Shown here in pieces: positions 7,730 to 17,923 of a stretch of 64,000 nt of DNA. Below the pieces are notes generated by a model that was not told where the DNA came from, made no database searches, and was given only the letters and a program-made list of their open reading frames with translations. The stretch covers positions 66,865-130,864 of the forward strand of contig CAXXKK010000030.1 of assembly GCA_963676845.2 (NCBI GenBank), in the 5' to 3' direction. Both the position numbers and the translations under genes were made by a program. This stretch comes from G963662675 sp963676845 (GTDB lineage Bacteria; Bacteroidota; Bacteroidia; Bacteroidales; Prolixibacteraceae). Positions within the stretch are counted from its first letter, which is position 1, and each line of letters begins with the position of its first letter.

Positions 7730-9187
7730 TTAGTAAATGCTGGCAAGATCATTGTCCATGATATTTTGGTAATGATGATAAATATCCATTACGCTTAAAA
7801 CATAGTTGAAAGGTTCCTCTCCACGGCAATATCCCCAGCGAACTACCGGGTCTTTATAGAATTGAGTGGATGATTTGTGCAAAATGAAATAATCAACATT
7901 ATCAGTCCATACAATTGGTATTTTATCGTATTTTTCTGCCAGTCGTTGTGCGTCTTTCACATGTCCCAGACCTACATTGTAAGAGGCAAGTACAAATTTT
8001 AAACGTTCGTTTGGATCGGGAATATCTTCGCTAAAGTTGTCATCAAGCCATTTTAAAAAACGAGCTCCAACTTCAATATTGTTTGCCGGTTCATGGTAAT
8101 CATAGATACCAAACATGTCCGCAGATTCAGGCATGATTTGCATTAAACCGTATGCTCCTGCCCAAGATTCGGCTTCCGGGTTAAAACGGGATTCCTGGTA
8201 CATCACAGCAGAGACAAGTAGCCAATCAAGCCCGACTTTTTCACTGATTTTTGTTACTATATCATCATATTCTGAAATTTTACCTCCGGTTATCGAATGG
8301 TAATCACTACTCATCATTGTGCTGGAGCGTTGATTTTCGAAGTATTTACTGTATAATGATTTAAATTGATCTGTTTCCTTAAAATTGATAATCCAGTTAT
8401 TGATATAGGCAAGCCACTCTGGTGAATGGTGACGTACTGCCCACGCAATGTTTTGGGGAAAACTAATAGGAGTTTCAACGTCCAGATTTGAATAATAGGA
8501 TTCATTTACATGTCCAACAATTTCATCACAAATAGTATAGTCGATATCACCATTCGCAACCATGGCAATGAGTTGTTCTACTCCATAAATGCTGTCCTGT
8601 ACGATTTCAATTTCTTCTCCAATCTCATCCGATAGATTTACCAGCCGTCTGTAAAAGCTAGTGTTTTTTTGGACATGTACCTGTTTCTTTCCTAAATCAA
8701 TTTGGTTTCGCAACAAGGAGTCTTCGAGAATATAGGATGGCATTTCCTGCCAGTTGTCAGGTTTTCTCTGTACAAGTACTTGCCGGGTTTGTATTAGCGG
8801 GGCTGTAAACTCTATAAATTCGCTACGTGTTTTTGTTACTGTCAGGTTCTTGGCAATTAAATCGTAACGTTTGTCATTTAAGCCCTCAAAAGTTTCTTCC
8901 AGGTTATTGCTTACAACAATTTCAAGTTCAACACCCATATCTTTTGCAAGTTGTTGTAATAGTTCATATTGAAAACCTAGTGGCTTTCCCCGATATATGA
9001 AGTAATTCGTTGAGTTGTAGTCAACGACGACACGCAATTTCCCCGATTGCATAATTCGAACCAATTCTGATTCTGTTTCTTCAGAAGAAGTTGTTGTTTG
9101 ATTGTTTGAGCTATTGGTGCATGAAATAAGGGAAAGAGAAAAGAGAATGGGGAAAAATAATAAACTGTATTTTTTAATTTTTCTCAT
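7730..9187 (-). CDS. MltF-like membrane-bound lytic transglycosylase (SBP_bac_3 + SLT), lipoprotein
   Basis: The N-terminus is a lipoprotein signal with lipobox LISC (Cys23). Residues about 45-270 resemble a periplasmic solute-binding domain of the amino-acid type (SGKLRVVVDYNSTNYFIYRG). Residues about 295-460 form an SLT transglycosylase domain with catalytic-site VMYQESRFNPEAES and GAYGLMQIMPESA. This two-domain layout is that of E. coli MltF, which cuts peptidoglycan glycan strands. It follows the porin gene by 18 bases on the same strand, so the two are probably co-transcribed. Confidence 0.92.
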   Translation of the reverse strand: MRKIKKYSLLFFPILFSLSLISCTNSSNNQTTTSSEETESELVRIMQSGKLRVVVDYNSTNYFIYRGKPLGFQYELLQQLAKDMGVELEIVVSNNLEETFEGLNDKRYDLIAKNLTVTKTRSEFIEFTAPLIQTRQVLVQRKPDNWQEMPSYILEDSLLRNQIDLGKKQVHVQKNTSFYRRLVNLSDEIGEEIEIVQDSIYGVEQLIAMVANGDIDYTICDEIVGHVNESYYSNLDVETPISFPQNIAWAVRHHSPEWLAYINNWIINFKETDQFKSLYSKYFENQRSSTMMSSDYHSITGGKISEYDDIVTKISEKVGLDWLLVSAVMYQESRFNPEAESWAGAYGLMQIMPESADMFGIYDYHEPANNIEVGARFLKWLDDNFSEDIPDPNERLKFVLASYNVGLGHVKDAQRLAEKYDKIPIVWTDNVDYFILHKSSTQFYKDPVVRWGYCRGEEPFNYVLSVMDIYHHYQNIMDNDLASIY

Positions 9188-9205
9188 CTACTCAATTTAG
9201 AGTTA

Positions 9206-11170
9206 CTAATCATAGAACGACCAGGCTACTCCAAGTCTGAATGTTCTACGGTGAAGCGGATAATCTGGAGCTGTCCAGAAATTTCCGTCTAACAGACCTG
9301 CTGCTGCATTTAACCATTGAAAGAAAAAGCGTGTACGTTTTAATTTCAAATTAGCATGTAGGTCTATAAAAGGGAAGTTACCAATTTTTTGTTGATCTTG
9401 CCAATAAAAACGACCTGTTGAAGAATCATATGCATCGGCAAAAAACTCGGTATTGTATCTTATATCAAAGCCTAGCTGGGTGTGCATAACTTTTTCCCAG
9501 AGCGTTCGGTAGTTTACACTAATGAATCCGGTAAAGTCGGGCAAGTGTAAATAATCCGACTGACTGCTTTGCTGCCATATCACTTGTGTTCGGATTAACC
9601 AGTGCCTCGACTCGAAGTCCTTATTCGCATATGCAGAAAGGACTAACAGCTTTTTACCTGCTTGTTGAGGTAAGGCTTCCTGATTATTGAAAATGTAATT
9701 GTTTATGATTGCATAATTTACTCCTACTGATAAATTTAATTTTTGAGATTCAATTTTCGAACGAACATTCATCTCCTGTACGTTCGAGAAGTTGTTATTC
9801 CAAATGTAATGGTTCGATGAAAAACTGTGAATGAAATAATCAGGAACCAGTGTATTCAACTCTCCTTCAACAAAAAGGGTTGTTGTATCGTTCCCAATTA
9901 GTAATGGTTTGTCTATGTAACCACTTAATTCTGTTTGCCCGGAACGGTAGCCTGTGATGTAAAGTTTTCCTTCAACGTTCCATTTCCAGAAATCACCTTC
10001 TTCTCTGGAAAAACCTCCACCAACGTATGTGTTATTGTATTTTTCTTTTTCCTGACCACTAGTATAGCCCGGCATTTTTATAGTTATGAAATCAGTCCCT
10101 AAATAAGCTCTTTTGCTGAATGTGTATTTTCGGTCGGGATTTTCATAAAACTTAAGTTGAAAAATATTTGACAAACGATTATATACTGTTGTGTCCTGGG
10201 TTATTGAATCATTTAAGAAAGTGTTTGGGTACATCGAAACATCCAAATCGTTGTCCAAATAAATTCTTTTATTTCCTGAATACTCAATTTGATGAATCAA
10301 TCCAGTTATTGGTCTGAATTCTTCGTATGTATCGCCTTCTTCATCTTCTTTTTGTTCGTTTTTCCCAATTTTATATTCATTGGTTAGTGAAAAAGTTGTA
10401 TTGTTTAGCTCCGATGATGCTTCCAGAAATCGAACCAGGTAGCTTTCTGTTTCTGAATAAGCATTTAAATCCTGGCCGCTTTCCAAACCGCCATTCTCCT
10501 GATTTTGATGCTTATTAAATATGATGTTGAAATGAGAATTGAATTTGTCGGACACATAACTGGTTCCCAGGGCTATGTTGTGAAATTTAGCTTCTTGGTT
10601 TGTATAATGCCCGGCAGCTTTCGCTTGGTCGTATTTGAAAATAAATCCGAATTTAGGGGTAATGTTTTGTGCGTGAGTAACATTAAAACGTGTTTCATTT
10701 CGTGTATTTCTTCTCTCACTCTGGCTGTAATCCAATAAAGTGTACGGAGTCGTTGTGTTGTAATATTTTAATGAGTTTGGAGTTAATGTATACGCATCAA
10801 ATGATCGGTAGAAATAAAAGTCAGATTTTGGTTTTCTGCTAAAGAAATCATTAGATAGATATGCTCCTCCAAGATTTCCTGTTTGTGTGTTGCTTATGCT
10901 ACGTTGACGAATTGGATTAAAAATATGGAAAAAACCAAGAGCTGTGTCTAGCTCCGTCTTTTCAATTTTTGCTCCAAACCTTGAAAGATTCCAAGTTTCG
11001 ATGATTGATTCAATCCTGTTCTCAGATTCTTCATGGGAGTGAAGAGCTTCGCTTTCTACCATCGAGGCATATTCATCAGGAACACCAGAAAGATCAATTC
11101 TGTTTTGGGCAAAACAAAAATTAACTCCCAGCAATAGAATCCATATGGTAATTGTTAGTTTCTGAAACAT
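9206..11170 (-). CDS. putative outer-membrane porin (Porin_10-like beta-barrel)
   Basis: The 654-residue protein starts at the ATG at 11170 with a signal peptide ending in CFAQ. It then consists of alternating short beta-type stretches rich in Tyr, Phe and Asn, and ends in LGVAWSFYD, a C-terminal strand typical of outer-membrane barrels. The length and the early segment FFHIFNPIRQRS resemble the Bacteroidota Porin_10 family. A GTG 48 bases upstream would remove the signal peptide from the N-terminus and is rejected. Transported solute is unknown. It precedes the mltF-like gene in what looks like an envelope operon. Confidence 0.82.
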   Translation of the reverse strand: MFQKLTITIWILLLGVNFCFAQNRIDLSGVPDEYASMVESEALHSHEESENRIESIIETWNLSRFGAKIEKTELDTALGFFHIFNPIRQRSISNTQTGNLGGAYLSNDFFSRKPKSDFYFYRSFDAYTLTPNSLKYYNTTTPYTLLDYSQSERRNTRNETRFNVTHAQNITPKFGFIFKYDQAKAAGHYTNQEAKFHNIALGTSYVSDKFNSHFNIIFNKHQNQENGGLESGQDLNAYSETESYLVRFLEASSELNNTTFSLTNEYKIGKNEQKEDEEGDTYEEFRPITGLIHQIEYSGNKRIYLDNDLDVSMYPNTFLNDSITQDTTVYNRLSNIFQLKFYENPDRKYTFSKRAYLGTDFITIKMPGYTSGQEKEKYNNTYVGGGFSREEGDFWKWNVEGKLYITGYRSGQTELSGYIDKPLLIGNDTTTLFVEGELNTLVPDYFIHSFSSNHYIWNNNFSNVQEMNVRSKIESQKLNLSVGVNYAIINNYIFNNQEALPQQAGKKLLVLSAYANKDFESRHWLIRTQVIWQQSSQSDYLHLPDFTGFISVNYRTLWEKVMHTQLGFDIRYNTEFFADAYDSSTGRFYWQDQQKIGNFPFIDLHANLKLKRTRFFFQWLNAAAGLLDGNFWTAPDYPLHRRTFRLGVAWSFYD

Positions 11171-11177
11171 GTCGCCG

Positions 11178-11185
11178 CAAATATA
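11178..11185 (-). promoter_or_regulatory. -7 promoter element directly upstream of the porin start codon
   Basis: The minus strand reads TATATTTG only 7 bases before the ATG, so the mRNA leader would be a few bases or absent. Confidence 0.5.
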
Positions 11186-11378
11186 GTCAAAAGTCCTACC
11201 TGTCTGGAATATTAACACTTAAAAATCTTTAATAAAGATTATAGTTATTAAAATAGTCATATACGTATTATTGAACGCTGGAATATTAAAAATGTGATGT
11301 AAGTTTTAAGTAAGTTTTCAACTCTTGGTAGTTAGTTATTGACAGTATAGCGAAATTTTAAGGCACTTTTGTTTTCTT

Positions 11379-11386
11379 TATATTTG
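11379..11386 (+). promoter_or_regulatory. -7 promoter element for parE-parC
   Basis: TATATTTG matches TAnnTTTG and lies 21 bases before the parE ATG; an AGGAGAAG ribosome-binding site follows just before the start. Confidence 0.6.
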
Positions 11387-11407
11387 TGACCAAATTTCAG
11401 GAGAAGT

Positions 11408-13242
11408 ATGACTGCAAATTACGACGAAAGTTCGATTAAAACACTTGAATGCAAGAGCATATTCGGAGGCGTCCGGGAATGTATATTGGTAAGCTGGGCG
11501 ACGGTTCTGCCAGTGATGATGGTATTTATGTGTTGTTAAAGGAAGTTGTGGATAACTCGATTGACGAGTTTATGATGGGATTTGGGAAAAAAATCGAAGT
11601 TGATGTTTCCAATGAACTTGTTCGCATCCGAGATTTTGGAAGAGGAATTCCTTTAGGGAAACTTATTGACGCAGCCTCAAAAATGAATACGGGAGCCAAG
11701 TATGACTCTGCTGTTTTTAAGAAATCAGTAGGTTTAAATGGTGTTGGTATAAAAGCTGTAAATGCGCTTTCTATTAATTTTAATATTAAAGCATACAGGG
11801 AAGGGCAGGTTAAGGAGATTATTTTTTCCCAGGGAAATGTAGTTGAAGAGAAAGATATTGTTGCATCTGATCAACCTAATGGAACAGAAGTAAGCTTTGT
11901 TCCTGATAGTGATATTTTCCGAAACTTTAAGTACAGAAACGACTACATCGAGAATATGATGAAGAATTATTCGTTTCTGAATGCGGGTTTGGCAATTTAT
12001 TGCAACGGTGAAAAATTCCAGTCAAAGAATGGATTGAAAGATCTTCTGGAGGAAAATCTGGATGCAGATCCGCTTTACCCGGTAATTCATCTGAAAGGAG
12101 AAGATATTGAGGCTGCCTTGACACACGGAAATCAATATGGTGAAAATTATTATTCATTTGTAAACGGTCAGCATACAACTCAGGGAGGAACCCACTTGCT
12201 TGCCTTTCGTGAGGCCATTGTAAAAACGGTTCGTGAATTTTACAAGAAAGATTTTGACCCTTCAGATATCAGGGCATCGATTATTGCTGCTATCAGTATT
12301 AAAGTTGAAGAACCTGTTTTTGAATCACAAACGAAGACCAAGCTTGGGTCGAGAGATATTGGTCCGGAAGGACCAAGTGTTCGTAACCATGTGGTGAACT
12401 TCATTCAAAAAGAACTAGATAATTATCTGCATAAAAACCAGGAAGTAGCTGATGTTTTATTACGTCGCATACAGGAATCGGAGCGTGAAAGAAAAGCGAT
12501 ATCCGGAATTAAAAAGTTGGCAAAGCAGCGTGCCAAAAAGGCGAGTTTGCATAACAAAAAATTGCGCGACTGCCGGGTTCATTATAATAGTAATAAAGAT
12601 GATAAAGCTGAATCAAGCATATTTATTACAGAGGGAGACTCTGCGAGTGGTTCTATAACAAAATCAAGGAATGTGAATACCCAGGCAGTTTTTAGTCTCC
12701 GAGGTAAACCGTTAAATACGTATGGACTTACGCGTAAGGTTGTTTATGAGAATGAAGAATTTAACCTGTTACAGGCCGCTTTGGATATTGAGGAAAGTAT
12801 GGACGACCTTCGGTACAACAAGGTAATTATTGCGACAGATGCCGATGTGGACGGAATGCACATTCGCCTGCTGTTGATCACATTCTTTCTTCAGTTTTTC
12901 CCTGATCTGGTAAAAAAAGGACATCTCTATATTTTACAAACTCCTTTGTTTAGGGTGAGGAACAAGAAAAAAACGTTTTACTGCTATTCTGAGGAAGAGC
13001 GTCTGTCTGCGATTAATGAATGTGGAAAAACGGCAGAGATTACACGATTTAAAGGTCTTGGAGAAATCTCTCCTGACGAATTCAAAAACTTTATTGGACC
13101 TGATATTCGATTGGAACCTGTCGTGATGAAAAAGCATGAATCAGTTTCGCAGATGCTGGAGTTTTTATATGGGGAAAAAATACTCCCGACCGTCAGGAAT
13201 TCATTATTGAAAAACCTGTATGTAGAGAAAGATGAAATTTAA
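11408..13242 (+). CDS. parE: DNA topoisomerase IV subunit B, ParE (one-base frameshift near the start)
   Basis: ParE is the ATPase subunit of the chromosome-decatenating topoisomerase. From the ATG at 11408 (MTANYDESSIKTLE) the frame is lost at about 11451. Adding one G makes TTGAATGG and yields KTLEWQEHIRRRPGMYIGKL, continuous with the rest. Corrected length is 611 residues, normal for Bacteroidota ParE. The GHKL ATPase motifs (EVVDNSIDEF, DFGRGIPLG, GLNGVGIKAVNAL) and the TOPRIM metal-binding residues (FITEGDSASG, TDADVDGMHI) are present. HIRRRPGMYIGKLGDGS distinguishes it from GyrB. parC follows after 25 bases. Confidence 0.94.
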
Positions 13243-13267
13243 GTGCAATTGATATAACCGAGATATT

Positions 13268-15901
13268 GTGAGTGAAGAAAACAAAATAAACAATCCAGGA
13301 CAAGAAGAGCCATCAAACGATATTACCTATTTATCAGGGATGTATCAGAATTGGTTTCTCGATTATGCTTCCTATGTTATTCTTGAGCGTGCAGTACCTT
13401 ATGTGAATGATGGTTTAAAACCTGTACAGCGCCGTATTTTTACATGCCATGCGTGAAATGGATGATGGGCGTTATAATAAGGTGGCTAACATCATTGGAC
13501 AGACTATGCAGTATCACCCACATGGTGATGCATCTATTGGCGACGCATTGGTTCAGTTAGGGCAGAAAGATCTGCTGGTAGATACACAGGGAAACTGGGG
13601 GAACATTCTTACTGGTGATGGTTTCGGCTGCTCCGCGTTATATCGAAGCACGTTTGTCGAAATTTGCGCTTGATGTGGTTTTCAATCCAAAAAACTACAC
13701 AATGGCAGCTTTCTTATGATGGACGAAACAAAGAACCGGTGACACTACCTGTAAAATTCCCTTTGCTCTTGGCGCAGGGTGTTGAAGGGATCGCAGTGGG
13801 ATTGGCTTCTAAAATCCTTCCTCATAATTTTTATTGAATTGATTGATGCTTCAATTTCATACCTAAACGGAGAAGAGTTTGAACTTTAATCCGGATTTCC
13901 CGACTGGAGGTTTCTATTGATGTTTCAAAATACAATGATGGATTACGAGGTGGCGCTGTTAAGGTGCGAGCGAAAAATTGAAAAGCAGGACAATAAAAAC
14001 CCTTGTTATTAATGAGATTCCATATGGAAAAAACAACCACAACGCTGATTGATTCCATACTGAAAGCTAATGACAAGAATAAAATCAAAATCAAACGGAT
14101 TGATGATAACACATCCGATAAGGTTGAGATATTGGTTCATTTGGCTAATGGTGTGTCATCTGACAAAACCATTGATGCCTTGTATGCTTTTACCGATTGT
14201 GAAGTTTCAATTTCGCCGAATGCCTGTATTATTGAGAATGATAAACCTCACTTTATAGGCGTTAGTGAAATCCTGAGAAAAAATACAGATCAGACTGTTT
14301 CTCTTTTAAAGTTGGAATTGGAAATCCGGAAAGGTGAATTGCAGGAAGCTCTTCATTTTGCTTCTCTGGAGAAAATATTTATTGAAGAACGAATTTATAA
14401 GGACAAAGAGTTTGAACAGGCCGAAAATATGGATGTTGCAGTAGCGCATATCGATAAACGTTTAGAGCCTTTCAAACCTAATTTTATTCGTGAAGTTACC
14501 CGTGAGGATATCCTTCGTTTGATGGAAATCAAAATGGCGCGCATCCTGAAATTCAATTCAGACAAAGCCAACAGTCACATTCAGTCTATTAAAGATGAAA
14601 TAAAGTCGATTAATAACGACATCAAACATATTATTCCTTTTACTATTGCTTATTTTGAACGCATAAAAAGCAAGTATGGGAAGGGAAAAGAACGGAAAGC
14701 AGAAATACGTAGTTTTGAAAATATTGTCGCATCTAAAGTAGTTGTGGCCAACGAGAAATTGTATATCGATCGTATTGAGGGTTTTATGGGTATTGGCTTG
14801 AAAAAGGCAGAATACGTTTGCGACTGCTCAGACATTGATGATATTATCGTGTTCAGAAAAGATGGAACTTATTTCATTACTAAAGTTTCTGAAAAAGCAT
14901 TTATCGGAAAGAATATTCAACACCTGGCTGTTTTCAAAAAGAATGATAAGCGTACTATCTATAATGTGGTTTATCACGATGGAAGACAGGGCTCTTTCTA
15001 TATGAAGCGTTTTGCAGTAACAGGAGTAACCCGTGATAAGGAATATGACCTGACTAAAGGCACTACAGGTTCTAAAATCTGGTATTTTAGTGCAAATCCT
15101 AACGGTGAGGCCGAAGTGTTGAAAGTAACACTAAAACCAAGATCACGCTTGAAAAAACTTCAATTTGAAGTTGACTTTAGTGAATTGGCCATCAAAGGGA
15201 GGGGAGCTATGGGAAATATTCTTACCAAGCATGATGTGCATAAAATAACACTAAAAGAAAAAGGCGTATCCACTTTAGGCGGACGAAAAATCTGGTTCGA
15301 TAAAGATGTCCTTCGTCTTAATTCGGAAGGACGTGGAAAATTCCTTGGAGAATTTATGGGTGAAGATAAGATTCTTGTTCTCTATAAAAATGGGGAGTAC
15401 CAGTTGTACAATTTCGATCTTTCTAACCACTTTGATCAGGATATTCTTGCCATCGAAAAGTTCGATTCACGCAAAGTTCTTTCTGTTGTTTATTATGATG
15501 CAGATCAGGAGTTTTACTATGTGAAGCGTTTCGAGATTGATGAAGTACAGGGCAAACGAATAAACTTTATTGGAGATAATTCGGATAATAAATTAGTGAG
15601 CATTACCTGGGTTCGCTATCCTCGATTAGAGATTGAATTTGGCGGCAAGAATGTTCAGCGTGAAAATGAAATTATTGAAGTTTCCGAGTTTATTGGTGTG
15701 AAATCGTATAAAGCCCGGGGTAAAAGGTTGACCAATTACGAAGTTGAGAATATTACGGAAATTGAACCTGTTGTAAAGGATGAAGATGATAAGCCGGAAG
15801 AAGATCAGGATGAAAAAACTGATGTTGAAGATGATATTCCTTTTGAGGTAAAACGTCCTGATGAAGATGAAGAAGATACAAACCAAATGTCATTATTCTA
15901 G
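13268..15901 (+). CDS. parC: DNA topoisomerase IV subunit A, ParC (nine one-base frameshifts between 13437 and 14033)
   Basis: ParC cuts and religates DNA in topoisomerase IV. From a GTG at 13268 the N-terminus reads through DGLKPVQRRI; the frame then breaks nine times before staying open from about 14035 to 15901. Each break is one extra base in a homopolymer or short run: 13437-13441 T, 13622-13624 T, 13689-13694 A, 13828-13832 T, 13885-13889 T/A, 13911-13913 T, 13973-13977 A, 13995-13999 A, 14028-14033 A. Corrected, it reads QYHPHGDASIGDALVQLG, APRYIEARLSKFALD (catalytic Tyr) and EIPYGKTTTTLIDSI, 874 residues in all. The C-terminal half has beta-pinwheel-type repeats and an acidic tail. 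Confidence 0.93.
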
Positions 15902-16411
15902 ATGAGAATTTATTTGATTGGATACATGGGAAGTGGAAAAACTACGTTGGGACGAGAGTTGGCAGCGAGTTTAAATGAGTCGTTTATCGACTTGGATAAA
16001 TATCTGGAAGAAAAGTATTTTAAATCGATACCAAAGATTTTTGAAGAGGAAGGTGAAGCCGAATTTCGAAAAAAAGAGCAGCATTGCCTTAAAGAAGTCT
16101 CCGAGTTTGAAGATGTGATTATTGCAACCGGTGGCGGAGCACCTTGCTTTTTCGATAATATGGATGTGATGAACCAAACCGGGTATTGTGTATTTCTGGA
16201 TGTTCCGTCTGAAGAATTGGCAAACCGATTGAAACAAGCTAAAATTGAGCGTCCGTTGATTAAAGGAAAATCCCCGGAAGAGCTTGTCGATTTTATCAAT
16301 GAGATGATGGACAAGAGGCGCCCTTTTTATGAAAAGGCCAAGTATATAATGACTGGCGCAGATATTACAGCAAAAGACATTCTAACAAATATTAAAGAAG
16401 GCAATGGGTAA
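15902..16411 (+). CDS. aroK: shikimate kinase
   Basis: This enzyme phosphorylates shikimate in the aromatic amino-acid pathway. The 169 residues have the Walker A GYMGSGKTTLG (residues 7-17), the shikimate-binding FIDLDKYLEE and the ATGGGAPC loop, and the lid arginines in ERPLI. The ATG abuts the parC stop codon with no gap, and the 3' end overlaps the next gene by 8 bases, so it is translated within the parE-parC-aroK-walJ transcript. Confidence 0.96.
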   Translation: MRIYLIGYMGSGKTTLGRELAASLNESFIDLDKYLEEKYFKSIPKIFEEEGEAEFRKKEQHCLKEVSEFEDVIIATGGGAPCFFDNMDVMNQTGYCVFLDVPSEELANRLKQAKIERPLIKGKSPEELVDFINEMMDKRRPFYEKAKYIMTGADITAKDILTNIKEGNG

Positions 16412-17168
16412 GTTGGAAGTTTGTGCTTTGGCATCGGGAAGCAATGGAAATTGCTATTATGTGGGGAATGATAATGAGGCAGTACTTGTTGATGCCGGGT
16501 TGTCTGCCCGTCAATTGCAACTTAGGATTGCTGAAAAAAGAATCGATTCCAGGAAAATAAAAGCCATCCTAATTACCCACGAACATAGTGATCATTGTCG
16601 TGGAGCCCGAGTATTAAGCAAGCGTTTGCAAATTCCGGTTTACCTAACCAAGAAAACTTACCTGGCTATGAGAAAACAGGTTCAACCGGAATACGTTCAG
16701 TGGTTTGAACCGAACCAGTCCTTTTTGCTGGGACAATTTGAAATAGTCCCCTTTTCTAAAAAGCACGATGCAGCGCAAGCTTGTTCTTTTCGCATTGGTT
16801 ATGCCGGAAAAAATGTGGGAGTGATGACGGATATTGGTATTGCTTGTGATTTGGTAAAAACAAACTTGTCATTGTGTAATGTTGTTTTTCTGGAAAGCAA
16901 TTACGATGAAGAAATGCTTCGTACGGGACCTTATCCTTATTATTTAAAGGAACGAGTAGCTTCCGAACGGGGGCATTTATCGAATATTCAGGCATTGGAG
17001 CTTGTAGAAGAACATGCCGGAGAGAATCTCGAAACCATCTTTTTAAGCCATATCTCCGGTGAAAACAATACTCCTGAAAAAGCTTTTTCGGTTTTTGAAT
17101 CCATTCAGGAAAAGTATAAGGTTGAACTTACTTCCCGGCATGCCGCAACTGATATTTTTTCAGTATAA
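16404..17168 (+). CDS. WalJ/YycJ-family metallo-beta-lactamase-fold hydrolase
   Basis: The 254-residue protein has the MBL-fold metal motif THEHSDH, opens with CALASGSNGNCYYV as in the YycJ/WalJ group, and has later ligands in VGVMTDIGIA and LSHISGENN. Family members are predicted or shown nucleases, but the substrate here is not known from sequence. It overlaps aroK by 8 bases and is the last gene of the operon. Confidence 0.9.
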   Translation: MGKLEVCALASGSNGNCYYVGNDNEAVLVDAGLSARQLQLRIAEKRIDSRKIKAILITHEHSDHCRGARVLSKRLQIPVYLTKKTYLAMRKQVQPEYVQWFEPNQSFLLGQFEIVPFSKKHDAAQACSFRIGYAGKNVGVMTDIGIACDLVKTNLSLCNVVFLESNYDEEMLRTGPYPYYLKERVASERGHLSNIQALELVEEHAGENLETIFLSHISGENNTPEKAFSVFESIQEKYKVELTSRHAATDIFSV

Positions 17169-17196
17169 ATCGAATGAGAGTTGAATAATTGTCTTT

Positions 17197-17544
17197 TTAT
17201 TTTCTTTTTCGCTCATCCAATGCAATGAAAATAAACAGGATTGATATTCCCGGCCAGATGTAAAGTAAGGTTGGAATAAGTACTACAGGGTTAACGATTG
17301 CTAATATAACATAAGAGCCTGTTGCAATAATTCCACCAACAAATTCCCACTTTAAAGCAACAACAAGCCCCAATAACCCTATTCCAAATAATGAAAGTTG
17401 TATTATCTCGTAGGTCGTTATAGCATGTTCAGGATTTTCAGGTTCAAGCTGATAGCCAATAAACATGAATAAGCAGAATACAATAAAAATAATTGATATA
17501 ATACGGAGTGTTCTTTTGAGTCCAATAACTGTACTTTGTTTCAT
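17197..17544 (-). CDS. small four-helix membrane protein, function unknown
   Basis: The 115-residue protein has about four hydrophobic helices (roughly residues 12-30, 44-62, 66-86 and 88-108) and a basic C-terminus, DERKRK. I do not recognise a family with a defined function. The start is supported by a strong GGGAGGA about 10 bases before the ATG. It faces walJ tail-to-tail and is separated from the cold-shock gene upstream by a terminator, so it is probably transcribed alone. Confidence 0.75.
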   Translation of the reverse strand: MKQSTVIGLKRTLRIISIIFIVFCLFMFIGYQLEPENPEHAITTYEIIQLSLFGIGLLGLVVALKWEFVGGIIATGSYVILAIVNPVVLIPTLLYIWPGISILFIFIALDERKRK

Positions 17545-17619
17545 GATTTTATCCTCCCGTTTTTTATACGGGATTAGGTACTTTACAGTTTAGAACCCTG
17601 AAATAAAAAGTAAGCGCAT

Positions 17620-17645
17620 AAAAAAAGCCCGTATTCGGGCTTTTA
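17620..17645 (-). terminator. intrinsic terminator after the cold-shock gene
   Basis: Stem AAAAGCCCG/CGGGCTTTT with a four-base loop (AATA on the minus strand) followed by T residues on the minus strand; A-rich flanks mean it could also work in the other direction. It ends the RRM-csp transcript. Confidence 0.85.
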
Positions 17646-17714
17646 ATAATCACAATAGTTGATAAATATCTTAAATTGAAGAGCTGATCCAGTGATCCCT
17701 GCTCAATCTTTGAA

Positions 17715-17912
17715 TTAATCTACTTTTGTTACGTTCGTTGCAATTGGTCCTTTTTTACCTTCACCAATTTCAAACTCTACAGCGTCATCTGGTTCAAGAC
17801 CAGCAAAAGAATCCGCTAAACCTGAGCGGTGTACAAAAATGTCTTTGTCTTCTTCTGTTAAGATAAAACCAAAACCTTTGGTTTCATCATACCATTTTAC
17901 AGTACCTTTCAT
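17715..17912 (-). CDS. cold-shock domain protein (CspA family)
   Basis: This 65-residue single-stranded nucleic-acid-binding protein has RNP1 KGFGFI (residues 12-17) and RNP2 DIFVH (24-28) and begins MKGTVKWYDETKGFG, as in the CspA family. It lies 11 bases downstream of an RRM protein gene on the same strand. The two RNA-binding proteins probably share a transcript that ends at the hairpin at 17620-17645. Confidence 0.96.
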   Translation of the reverse strand: MKGTVKWYDETKGFGFILTEEDKDIFVHRSGLADSFAGLEPDDAVEFEIGEGKKGPIATNVTKVD

Positions 17913-17923
17913 GATCTTGATTT

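Noticed and set aside
11171..11218. GTG start extending the porin by 16 residues
   Set aside because: It would place non-signal sequence before the clear signal peptide.
11449..13242. parE starting at the internal ATG at 11449
   Set aside because: The family N-terminus continues upstream to 11408 once one base is added, and a promoter and ribosome-binding site sit before 11408.
14003..15901. A separate 632-residue gene starting at 14003
   Set aside because: Its sequence is the direct continuation of ParC; the apparent start is created by the indels upstream.
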